Part shown: positions 6,639-13,748 of the stretch, piece after piece
Position numbering within the stretch: the stretch's first letter is position 1
Layout of the letters: each line of letters starts with the position of its first letter
NCBI GenBank assembly: GCA_051004815.1
Contig: JBPCJY010000088.1
Location: 1 to 17,690 of the forward strand
Direction of reading: 5' to 3'
DNA from: JBBQXY01 sp051004815
Lineage (GTDB): Bacteria; Chloroflexota; Ktedonobacteria; Ktedonobacterales; Ktedonobacteraceae
Length of the DNA: 17,690 nucleotides
Made by a program: the position numbers and the translations under genes
Notes under the pieces: generated by a model
Told to the model about the DNA's origin: nothing
Seen by the model: only the letters and a program-made list of their open reading frames with translations
Database searches by the model: none

Positions 6639-7907
6639 ATGTCTATCACCGAAAAAGCACAGGCAATAGACGAAACGGCGGAAACTCTCGCTCAATGTCC
6701 CGTAACGCATGGCGCGTCGTCACAGCGGAAGGCAGCACGTAGCATAGATGCGAATGCTAAGCCACTCGAACGTGATGAGCAGGGCATCTGGCAGGTGCAT
6801 GGTTTCGCGGAAGCAAGAGCAATTTTGCGCAGCAACACTACCAGGCAGGCGGGCTTTAATGCTGAGCAGATAGCAAATGTCCCAGGGGTGTTAAATAGAC
6901 CGATCCTCTATATGGAAGGCAAAGCCCATCAGCAGCAGCGCAAACAAACAGCCCGTTTCTTCACGCCCAAAACCGTCAGTTCCAGCTATCGTCAGTTCAT
7001 GGAAAAGCTGTCCGATCAACTTGTCAACGAACTTCAACGCAAGCAGCGGGCTGATTTGAGCCAGTTGAGTTTGACCTTGGCGGTGCAGGTCGCGGCCCAG
7101 GTAGTCGGCATCACCAATAGTCGCCTTCCTGGCATGGACAAACGGCTAGATGCCTTCTTTCACCAGACAACATCATCGCCAAAGAGAAAACCGCTTCTGC
7201 CATGGAAATGGCTTGCCACGCTGCGTCAATTATTCCATCACCGTCAAACCCTGGCCTTCTTCTGGCTCGACGTCAAACCGGCCATTCGCGTTCGTAAACG
7301 GCATGCCCAGGAAGACGTAATTTCACACCTCATCTCACAAAACTACAACGATGCCGAAATACTGACCGAATGTATCACCTATGCCGCGGCAGGCATGGTC
7401 ACAACACGCGAGTTTATCAGTATCGCCGCCTGGCATTTCCTGGAACACCCTGCACTGCGCGAACGCTACCTGCTCGCCCCCGAAGAGGAACGCTTAGAAA
7501 TGCTGCATGAGACCTTACGCCTGGAGCCAGTAGTGGGCAACCTCTATCGCCGCGCCACCGAAGATATCACCCTCGAAAGTTCGGGTCAACAGGTCATCAT
7601 TCCCGCGGGCAACCTGATTAACATCCACATCGACGCCACAAACACCGATGAAACGGTAGTTGACACCGAGCCTTTATCCCTATGTCCTGGGCGAACAATT
7701 CATGGAGCCAACATCCCCTCCATGCTCATGGGCTTTGGCGATGGACACCACCGCTGTCCCGGCTCATACCTCGCCATCCAGGAGACCGACATCTTCCTGC
7801 ATCGCCTCCTGGCCCTGCCATCCCTGCATATACAACACCCTCCCACGCTCACCTGGAACGACCTGACCACTGGCTACGAAATTCGCAACTTCACGCTTGC
7901 CGTGTAG
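6639..7907 (+). CDS. Cytochrome P450
   Basis: This 422-residue protein is a complete bacterial class-I-type P450 monooxygenase, soluble and with no signal peptide. The C-helix HxxxR is His97-Arg101 in KAHQQQRKQTARFFTP. The I-helix is YAAAGMVTTREF at about 248-259, the K-helix ExxR is Glu291-Arg294 in ETLRLEP, and the haem loop GFGDGHHRCPG has the ligand Cys373 (codon 7755-7757). In the I-helix the acidic residue of the usual (D/E)T pair is replaced by Val254, leaving AGMVTT. Some actinobacterial P450s appear to share this, so it may be a subfamily trait. No ferredoxin or ferredoxin reductase gene is adjacent, so electron partners must be elsewhere. The ATG at 6639 follows GGAAAGGA at 12 bases, which is rather far; an in-frame TTG at 6597 lacks support. 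The divergent TetR gene and the operator at 6552-6570 suggest inducible expression. The substrate is unknown. Confidence 0.92.
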   Translation: MSITEKAQAIDETAETLAQCPVTHGASSQRKAARSIDANAKPLERDEQGIWQVHGFAEARAILRSNTTRQAGFNAEQIANVPGVLNRPILYMEGKAHQQQRKQTARFFTPKTVSSSYRQFMEKLSDQLVNELQRKQRADLSQLSLTLAVQVAAQVVGITNSRLPGMDKRLDAFFHQTTSSPKRKPLLPWKWLATLRQLFHHRQTLAFFWLDVKPAIRVRKRHAQEDVISHLISQNYNDAEILTECITYAAAGMVTTREFISIAAWHFLEHPALRERYLLAPEEERLEMLHETLRLEPVVGNLYRRATEDITLESSGQQVIIPAGNLINIHIDATNTDETVVDTEPLSLCPGRTIHGANIPSMLMGFGDGHHRCPGSYLAIQETDIFLHRLLALPSLHIQHPPTLTWNDLTTGYEIRNFTLAV

Positions 7908-7919
7908 CCTGATATCGCT

Positions 7920-8492
7920 TCACTCGTTTGCTTCTTCCAGAAAAGAGGTATCCTGGTAGACATCGGCGACCGGGAAGCGAAGGCCGAGGCTATTCAGTTC
8001 GATGGTATCGCTTAATCCCAGCGTATAGAGCGACCAGAATCCCTGCTTCTCGCGGCGGAAGACTTCGACGAGGGGAAACTCAGAACTGATCAGCAGGTAT
8101 TCTTGCATGCTGGGGCAGGAACGATACCGAAAAGACTTCTGACCGCGATCTCGTGCTTCGGTGGAGGGCGAGAGGACTTCAGCCACCAGAGAGGGATAGC
8201 GGATGACTTCTTGCGCGCCGCGATCGCGTGGATCGCAACTCACCGTCACATCAGGGCAGACACGGTACTGCTCAGAGAGTTGCACGTAGACATCTGAATT
8301 GTAGACAATGCAGCGGCGACCACGCAGAAAGTTTTGTAGCAGCCCATTCAGGTTGGAGCCGATGATCGCATGATCAGGGCTGCCACCCATCATCATGTAG
8401 ACCCGGCCATCTAGATATTCATAGGCGTGTTCGGGGTCCTGCTCGACAAGAGCGAGGTACTCTTCAAAACTCATCAGTGACTCCTGCTTCAC
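7920..8492 (-). CDS. Uma2 family endonuclease-like protein (DUF820)
   Basis: The 190-residue product belongs to the Uma2 (DUF820) family, a PD-(D/E)XK nuclease fold often found in many copies in Cyanobacteria and Chloroflexota and of unclear function. It begins with MSFEEYLALVEQDPEHAYEYLDGR-type sequence. The core has CPDVTV with the Pro-Asp pair, then VAEVLSPSTEARDRGQKSFRY, which carries the Glu and the downstream Asp and Lys expected of the active site. The GTG at 8492 follows GGAGG closely; the ATG at 8474 after GGAG is nearly as good and would remove six residues. The frame extends open to 8798, but that part is antisense-frame noise inside the oxidoreductase gene. The gene starts 22 bases after the oxidoreductase stop codon on the same strand, so the two may be co-transcribed. 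Confidence 0.85.
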   Translation of the reverse strand: MKQESLMSFEEYLALVEQDPEHAYEYLDGRVYMMMGGSPDHAIIGSNLNGLLQNFLRGRRCIVYNSDVYVQLSEQYRVCPDVTVSCDPRDRGAQEVIRYPSLVAEVLSPSTEARDRGQKSFRYRSCPSMQEYLLISSEFPLVEVFRREKQGFWSLYTLGLSDTIELNSLGLRFPVADVYQDTSFLEEANE

Positions 8493-8514
8493 AAGACCTC
8501 CGCCTTGATCTCCT

Positions 8515-9645
8515 TTAGATCTTCGCCCGTTCGTATTGCACAGGCCATGCAACATTATATCCCAACTCACGAGCGGCCCGCAGTGGCCAATAAGGATCGC
8601 GCAACAATTCACGCGCCAGAAAAACCATATCCGCCTGACCGTCCAGCACAATCTTGTTAGCCTGCTTGGGCTTAGTAATGAGACCCACAGCTCCAGTAGC
8701 CACACCCGCCTCCCGCCGGATTTGTTCCGCGAACGGCACCTGATAGTTAGGAGCAGTCGGTATGCGAGCAGTAGCGACATTGCCACCCGACGAGGCATCG
8801 ATCAGATCAACCCCATGTGCTTTGAGTGTACGGGCAACCTCAACAGAATCCACGATGGTCAGACCACCCTCCGTCCAATCGCTGGCGGAAATTCGCACCA
8901 ACAAAGGCAGTTCCTCCGGCCAAACAGAACGGATAGCGTCGGTCGTCTCTATCAGGAAACGCATCCGCTGCGCCAGTGACCCACCATATTCATCATCGCG
9001 CAGATTGGAGAGCGGCGAGAGAAATTCGTGGAAAAGATAGCCGTGAGCGGCATGAATCTCAATCACCTGAAAGCCAGCTTTCAACGCTCTCAGCGTTGCC
9101 TCCTGGAAATGTTGTATCACCTCGGCCATGTCCGCTTGCGTCATCGCCGTAGGCAGTGGATAGTTGGACGAAAAGCGTTCGGCACTGGGAGCGATGGTTT
9201 GCCATCCACCTTTCTCGGCAGGAACCTCACCTTTACCGCTCCAAGGCCGATAGGTGCTGGCCTTGCGACCAGCATGGGCTAGCTGTATCCCCGCCACCGC
9301 CCCCTGTTCGCGTATAAAGCTAGCGATACGGGATAACATCTCCATATGCTCATCCCGATAAATACCCAGGTCTTCGGGCGAGATGCGTCCTTGCGCCTCA
9401 ACCGCCGCTGCCTCAGTCATCACGAGCGCGGCCCCACCAACCGCACGACTTCCCAAATGCACCAGATGCCAATCTGTAGCAAAGCCATCAGTTGAAGAGT
9501 ATTCGCACATCGGCGAAACCCCGATCCGGTTGCGCAATGTAATGCCACGCAGCATCAATGGTCGAAAGAGAGCCGGAACTTGCTGCCCCTCCTCCCCTCC
9601 CTGAGATATATCATTAGCATTATGAACGTGAGGCACAACAGACAT
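8515..9645 (-). CDS. Old Yellow Enzyme family NADPH dehydrogenase (YqjM/NamA class)
   Basis: The 376-residue protein is a complete FMN-dependent ene-reductase of the thermophilic-like (YqjM) class, reducing activated C=C bonds with NAD(P)H in the cytoplasm. The sequence LRGITLRNRIGVSPMCEYSS contains Cys47, the residue that tunes the flavin in this class. QLAHAGRKAS (about 121-130) and EIHAAHGYLFHEFLSP follow; the latter has His198 and His201 for substrate binding and Tyr203. Arg251 in LLVRISASDW fits the flavin-contacting Arg. The C-terminal DMVFLARELLRDPYWPLRAARELG is typical. A stretch of about 25 residues before LFRPLMLRG is longer than in YqjM. The start has an excellent ribosome binding site, AGGAGGAG, seven bases upstream. 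It is likely co-transcribed with the Uma2 gene that follows. Confidence 0.93.
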   Translation of the reverse strand: MSVVPHVHNANDISQGGEEGQQVPALFRPLMLRGITLRNRIGVSPMCEYSSTDGFATDWHLVHLGSRAVGGAALVMTEAAAVEAQGRISPEDLGIYRDEHMEMLSRIASFIREQGAVAGIQLAHAGRKASTYRPWSGKGEVPAEKGGWQTIAPSAERFSSNYPLPTAMTQADMAEVIQHFQEATLRALKAGFQVIEIHAAHGYLFHEFLSPLSNLRDDEYGGSLAQRMRFLIETTDAIRSVWPEELPLLVRISASDWTEGGLTIVDSVEVARTLKAHGVDLIDASSGGNVATARIPTAPNYQVPFAEQIRREAGVATGAVGLITKPKQANKIVLDGQADMVFLARELLRDPYWPLRAARELGYNVAWPVQYERAKI

Positions 9646-9738
9646 AAAAAAGCTCCTCCTGAGTTTACACTATATATTCTATAGCTACTAACCCAAAAAG
9701 GAGCACACAATATTCCCCTAAACCGCTCCTCCAAGCCC

Positions 9739-9804
9739 CTACCATGGACGAACGCATCAGCGAAGCCGCTTCGTCCATAGTAGGGACACCCCTTGCGGGT
9801 GTCC
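9739..9804. repeat. Double hairpin repeat between permease and oxidoreductase genes
   Basis: CTACCATGGACGAA (9739-9752) pairs with TTCGTCCATAGTAG (9770-9783) at 13 of 14 positions. Immediately after, GGACACCC (9784-9791) pairs perfectly with GGGTGTCC (9797-9804) over a 5-base loop. The CGTCCATAGTAGG part recurs at 5628-5640. No T-run follows, so it looks like a dispersed palindromic repeat. By position it could still end transcription of the permease operon. Confidence 0.65.
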
Positions 9805-9834
9805 TGGTGGCGGGGAGTGTGTGGTGTGTCTTAA

Positions 9835-10962
9835 CTATATCGCCCCCACTACCGCCGACTGCCGATTGAGCGTCCAAATGGCGGCAAAGAACAGCACGAC
9901 CGTACCACCAACCAGAATGACGATATCCAGCAGCACGTTATCTGGCGTGGCCTGGTTCATCATCGCTTTAAGAATGCCATCGGCCATATAATAGGTGGGC
10001 AACACCTTCATAGCTTGCTCAAAAGGACTGCCCTGCACAATGACATAGAGCGGCCCCAGCACTAATGAGGGCAGGCTATAGGCGAGACTGACGATACCAA
10101 CGAAGACACCCACATTCCCATTCGTCTTACAAATGCTGCCGAACAGCAAGCCCAACACCAGCCCAAAGGCTGAACCAATGAGCGTAAAGAGCAAAACCAG
10201 TGGCACCTGTCCCACAAAACCACCCTGAATCAGCAGCACAATCAAAGAGATCAGTAGTTGATAGCCCAGCCCTACCAGCAGCTTGCCCATCACGATATCA
10301 CCCCATGATGCCGGTGAGACCATCAGCATACGCATCGTTTTCTTCTCCTTCTCCTCCACTAACAGGCCAGGAACGAAGGCAATGCCGATAGTGAGCGAGT
10401 AGAGCAGTCCCGCCATGGCGTAGCGACGAGAATAATCTTGCGCGAAATTGCTGGCCGCCGGTGGATTGATGCTCGTGACGGAGAAACTGAGCGGCGTTTG
10501 CGGATTGGTAATATTGCGTGCATAATCGGAGATGGCATGTTCCAGCACCTGTTGATCGTTGTCCCCCAGGTAGTCTCCATTGAGATAGAGCGTAAGTTGC
10601 GGATGGTTGCCAGCCCGCAAACTATTGTCAAAATCAGCAGGCACCACTAATCCCAACACATAAGGCGTATTTTTATGCGCCCCTTGTGTTCCAAAAGCCG
10701 CCGCGACATCTTCGGCTGAATTGGCATGGGTGATTGGCCCACTGCTCGAAACAACGCTGCTCACAAACTGCTCCACGCCCGAATGGCCCGGATTATAGAT
10801 CAGCAGGCTGGAGGTTGAGACTCTGTTAGCCAGCAAGCCACTAATAATGGCGAATAAGATCGCCAACAGGATCGGACTGAGCAGAAAGTAGAGCGTTGTC
10901 TTATTCAGCAGAATATCCAGCGCATCCTTGCGAGCGATGGCGAGAATATTGCGTATATGCAT
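9835..10962 (-). CDS. ABC-2 type transporter permease
   Basis: The 375-residue protein is an ABC-2 family membrane subunit of the NatB/YhaP kind, which works with a separate ATPase to export a substrate such as a drug, lipid or peptide. The N-terminus has a cytoplasmic stretch, IARKDALDILLNKTTLYFLL, entering a first helix (about 23-45). A long extracytoplasmic domain runs from about 46 to 185. Then comes a cluster of five or so helices. LLVEEKEKKTMRMLMVSPAS, just after the second helix, is the typical coupling loop of this family. AAGGAG eight bases upstream supports the start. The gene begins 25 bases after the ATPase stop codon and is the last of three operon genes. No accessory peptide gene is adjacent, so the cargo remains unknown. 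Confidence 0.92.
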   Translation of the reverse strand: MHIRNILAIARKDALDILLNKTTLYFLLSPILLAILFAIISGLLANRVSTSSLLIYNPGHSGVEQFVSSVVSSSGPITHANSAEDVAAAFGTQGAHKNTPYVLGLVVPADFDNSLRAGNHPQLTLYLNGDYLGDNDQQVLEHAISDYARNITNPQTPLSFSVTSINPPAASNFAQDYSRRYAMAGLLYSLTIGIAFVPGLLVEEKEKKTMRMLMVSPASWGDIVMGKLLVGLGYQLLISLIVLLIQGGFVGQVPLVLLFTLIGSAFGLVLGLLFGSICKTNGNVGVFVGIVSLAYSLPSLVLGPLYVIVQGSPFEQAMKVLPTYYMADGILKAMMNQATPDNVLLDIVILVGGTVVLFFAAIWTLNRQSAVVGAI

Positions 10963-10987
10963 GATACGTACTCCTTATTGCTGGACA

Positions 10988-11887
10988 TTATACCGGGCGC
11001 ACACCTGTGACACTGGTGACCTCGATAAAAACTTCTTCCAGCGTGGCTTCATGCGAGTGAATGGTCAGCACTTTGCCCTCTGCCATCCATTGTGCCAGTT
11101 GTTGTTGATCGGCAACATCGTCGAAATGCAAAGTTACTTCCCGCCATGGTTGGCCTTCATGCCCCTTCGTCTGACCCTCTTCTGCTACTGTAACGCTCAT
11201 CTCGTGTTGCCTATGGGCGATTTTCAGGTTGCGTGGTGTGTCATTCGCGACGAGTCGCCCGTTAACAATGAAGGCCACCTGGTGACAGAGTTGATCGGCC
11301 TCCTCCATCAAGTGCGTTGTGAGCAGGATGGTCATCCCTTCCGCGCATAGTTGCTGAATGGCCTGACGTACCTCGCGAGCGGAGATAGGGTCGAGTCCGC
11401 GACTCGGCTCATCGAGAAAGAGCATCGGTGGTCGGTGTAGCAAAGCACGAGCGATCATCAAGCGCTGCTTCATTCCGTTAGAGAAGGTGTGTACGCCATC
11501 CCTGGCGCGGTCACGCAGTCGTACCAGCTCAAGCACTTCGTCAATTCTGCTATTGGGCAACCCATACAACCAGCAAGAAAACTCCAGGTTATGCCAGGCT
11601 GAAAGCCGCTCATACAAGTTTTGCTCTTCAAAGACGACCCCTATGCGTTGCTTCAGTCGCGCTCGTTCCTTGACGACATCGCAGCCCGCTACCACAGCAC
11701 TCCCACTGCTGGGGTCGATCTGTCCCGTCAACATGCGAATGGTGGTGGTCTTGCCCGCACCATTCGGTCCGAGCAAGCCAAAGATTTCACCCCTCCGTGT
11801 ACTAAAGCTGATACCTGCCACAGCCTCTTTTGCCTTAAAGCTACGTCGCAGTTCGCACGCTTCAATCATCGGCATAGAAGTGTCCAT
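10988..11887 (-). CDS. ABC transporter ATP-binding protein of the ABC-2 exporter
   Basis: The 299-residue protein is a complete, apparently active ATPase subunit. It has Walker A GPNGAGKTT (residues 40-48), signature FSNGMKQR (135-142), Walker B MLFLDEP with catalytic Glu160, and H-loop His192 in LLTTHLMEEAD. The segment after residue 205 is the C-terminal extension common in NatA/CcmA-like exporters, ending in TLEEVFIEVT. FEEQNLYERLSAWHNLEF (86-103) closely matches the ABC-like half of the divergent regulator at 12741-13748. The start is three bases after the Yip1-like gene's stop, so translation is probably coupled; ATG codons at 11875 and 11869 are alternatives. It powers the permease encoded 25 bases downstream. 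Confidence 0.93.
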   Translation of the reverse strand: MDTSMPMIEACELRRSFKAKEAVAGISFSTRRGEIFGLLGPNGAGKTTTIRMLTGQIDPSSGSAVVAGCDVVKERARLKQRIGVVFEEQNLYERLSAWHNLEFSCWLYGLPNSRIDEVLELVRLRDRARDGVHTFSNGMKQRLMIARALLHRPPMLFLDEPSRGLDPISAREVRQAIQQLCAEGMTILLTTHLMEEADQLCHQVAFIVNGRLVANDTPRNLKIAHRQHEMSVTVAEEGQTKGHEGQPWREVTLHFDDVADQQQLAQWMAEGKVLTIHSHEATLEEVFIEVTSVTGVRPV

Positions 11888-11890
11888 GTC

Positions 11891-12460
11891 CTACGCCTTT
11901 ACTTTACCAAAACGATGTACAGCCTTCAACGCTAGCAACAAGAGCACAAGACTGTAGATGTGCGGCGTGTAAATCAGCCATATCCCCGCCACCGGGATTA
12001 AGGAAAGCAGGTAGCTGAGCACGACAAGTGGCACGCCAAACAACACTGTCGTATAGATTTGCTCTCGATAGATGCCCTTGCCGCCAAAGGCCTTCGCGAT
12101 CCAGAAGATGATCGCCCCGCCCACCAAGAACGAAACCGGCGTCAAGACAATCGTAGCGATGGCGAGAAAGACCATCGTCACGCTCAACAACGTTGCCTGG
12201 CTCAGTCCCGCACTGACGGCACTACTGAACACCGGCGGCGAGATCAGCAACCCCAGAGTTTCCAGGATAGCACTGCTAATGCCCAGTCCAATCAATTGTA
12301 GCCAGATGCTGCCCCAACTGGCCTTGCCCTTTTCCTCGGCAAAGGTTTGTACTCCTGGCCGCGTTAGCACTTTCATATATTGGCTTGGTAATTCGCGCAT
12401 CGCTCGTCCCAGCGGTAAAGGTGTCGTCGCCCGATTGTTATAGTTTGCATTGAGTTCCAC
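11891..12460 (-). CDS. Yip1-family-like membrane protein, first gene of the ABC operon
   Basis: This 189-residue protein has an N-terminal cytoplasmic part of about 50 residues with EEKGKASWG, then about five hydrophobic segments. The last part, YREQIYTTVLFGVPLVVLSYLLSL followed by IPVAGIWLIYTPHIYSLVLL and LALKAVHRFGK, resembles the bacterial Yip1 (PF04893) domain, a membrane family of unclear function often encoded near transporters. The GTG start is supported by AAGGAG eight bases upstream; a nearby ATG lies in another frame. It precedes the ATPase gene by three bases, so the product may be an accessory subunit of the exporter or a chaperone for it. The family call is by eye and moderately sure. 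Confidence 0.75.
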   Translation of the reverse strand: MELNANYNNRATTPLPLGRAMRELPSQYMKVLTRPGVQTFAEEKGKASWGSIWLQLIGLGISSAILETLGLLISPPVFSSAVSAGLSQATLLSVTMVFLAIATIVLTPVSFLVGGAIIFWIAKAFGGKGIYREQIYTTVLFGVPLVVLSYLLSLIPVAGIWLIYTPHIYSLVLLLLALKAVHRFGKVKA

Positions 12461-12569
12461 GCTTTTTTCTCCTTACTTACAGGTTGCGATATATTGCGGC
12501 CTCTTATGGCCTCTCTTATCGTCTGAAAAAACTGTAACATAGGAAAAATGTTGCCGCTACAAAAAATGG

Positions 12570-12662
12570 CTGAATGGAGATTCCCCAGGGTTAAGCGGCG
12601 CAAATAGCAGGATGAATGGACAAGAATTCGGACGAATGGAGCGAAAGTGGCAATGAATGGAG
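12570..12662. promoter_or_regulatory. Array of four LytTR-like half-sites in the divergent control region
   Basis: YGAATGGA occurs at 12571-12578, 12613-12620, 12633-12640 and 12654-12661, all in one direction, with start-to-start steps of 42, 20 and 21 bp, about two or four helical turns. Read on the minus strand as nine-mers they are TCCATTCAG, TCCATTCAT, TCCATTCGT and TCCATTCAT. Each fits eight of nine positions of the LytTR half-site consensus as I recall it, (T/A)(A/C)(C/A)GTTN(A/G)(T/G), with A in place of the central G. Known LytTR regulators bind paired direct repeats 21-22 bp apart. The array sits between the ABC operon and the gene for a LytTR-domain protein. Confidence 0.75.
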
Positions 12663-12673
12663 TACCTCTGTGT

Positions 12674-12679
12674 TACAAT
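12674..12679 (+). promoter_or_regulatory. Likely -10 box of the ABC-LytTR gene
   Basis: TACAAT is one base from TATAAT. There is no good -35 box at the right distance, and half-site four (12654-12661) occupies that area. This suits a promoter that depends on, or is blocked by, a bound LytTR protein. The gene starts about 60 bases downstream. Confidence 0.4.
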
Positions 12680-12740
12680 AAGCTCGAAATTTATAACGCA
12701 TAATGAACAAGAAATGCGTCATAGTGGAGGCATCCTGAGT

Positions 12741-13748
12741 ATGTTACAGGTACGGCGGCTGGAAAAAGTGCTTGAGAACCACACTGCCCTCTCTATAGAT
12801 GCGCTTGATATTAATGCGGGCGAGATAGTAGCCGTCATTGGGTCGCTCAACAGCGGCAAAAGCTTATTGGTGCGTTTGCTCTCCGGCGTACTACCACTTG
12901 GCGGCGGCAGCATCATGCTCGATGGGCAGCATATCTCTACGCCCACAGCGCGGAAATGCGTCGCTGTCCTTTTTGAGGAAGACTTGTTGTACGAACGGCT
13001 GACCGCACAGGGAAACCTGGAATTTTATTGTCAGATGCACCACATTCCCAAGAGCCGTATGAATGAAGTGCTTGCTCTCGTTGGACTGAGCGATCAAGCG
13101 CACAAACCAGTCACCAGGCTCTCTCCCTCCGCACAGCGTCGTCTGGCCTTTGCACGGGTGCTCGTCAGCAAACCGTCGCTCTTGCTGCTCGATCAGCCCA
13201 TCATACGCACTGACATGGACACACAGTTGCTTTTTGCTCGCCTCATCACCCAGGCTGCCAGCGATGGTGCGGCTGTCCTGCTGACCGATGAAGACCTCTT
13301 CTGGGCCGGCAAGTGCTGTACGCGAATAGTGGAGCTAGAAGATGGGCGCATTGTCAACACGCGTACCATCGAAACAGGTCAAGGACAGGGACCGCTCGCG
13401 CCCGAACGCATCACCCCTTTTAAAGTGCCAGCACGCAAAGACGACCGCATCCTCCTCTATGACCCCGGTGACATCCTCTTTGCCACCAGCTGTGACGGCA
13501 AGACCTATTTGCGTACAGCCACCGAGGAAGCGACCACCAACCTCACACTCCAAGAACTGGAAACTCGCCTCGCTGGTCGTGGCTTTTTCAAGGCTCACCG
13601 CGCCTACCTCGTCAACTTGCAGCACATCAAGGCCGTAATTCAATTTACGCGTAACAGCTACACCTTGCAACTGAACGACAAACAAGAAACAATGATTCCT
13701 CTCAGCAAACAATCCGAGAAAGAACTGCAAAGCTTGCTAGGCTACTGA
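12741..13748 (+). CDS. ABC pseudo-ATPase fused to a LytTR DNA-binding domain
   Basis: The 335-residue protein joins two domains. Residues 1-220 are an ABC ATPase-like domain: Walker A GSLNSGKS (34-41), FEEDLLYERLTAQGNLEF (78-95), a degenerate signature LSPSAQ (127-132), and Walker B LLLLDQP with Gln152 where the catalytic Glu belongs. The H-loop His is also missing (LLTDED, Glu184 at the aligned place). ATP binding is plausible and hydrolysis unlikely. Residues 233-333 are a LytTR domain: ILLYDPGDILFATSCDGKTYL, FFKAHRAYLVNLQHIKAV and MIPLSKQSEKELQSLL. There is no membrane segment or receiver domain. The ATG at 12741 follows GGAGG; the frame opens at 12657. It is divergent from the ABC-2 operon, with LytTR-like half-sites between them, so it most likely controls that operon and itself. 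Its end overlaps the convergent DoxX-like gene by seven bases. Confidence 0.9.
   Translation: MLQVRRLEKVLENHTALSIDALDINAGEIVAVIGSLNSGKSLLVRLLSGVLPLGGGSIMLDGQHISTPTARKCVAVLFEEDLLYERLTAQGNLEFYCQMHHIPKSRMNEVLALVGLSDQAHKPVTRLSPSAQRRLAFARVLVSKPSLLLLDQPIIRTDMDTQLLFARLITQAASDGAAVLLTDEDLFWAGKCCTRIVELEDGRIVNTRTIETGQGQGPLAPERITPFKVPARKDDRILLYDPGDILFATSCDGKTYLRTATEEATTNLTLQELETRLAGRGFFKAHRAYLVNLQHIKAVIQFTRNSYTLQLNDKQETMIPLSKQSEKELQSLLGY

Noticed and set aside
8493..8798. Long N-terminal extension of the Uma2 protein
   Set aside because: It is encoded out of frame within the oxidoreductase gene and does not match the family; the family sequence begins near 8492.
12591..12598. A fifth LytTR-like half-site filling the 42-bp step
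   Set aside because: TTAAGCGG matches only about half the positions of YGAATGGA, no better than chance.
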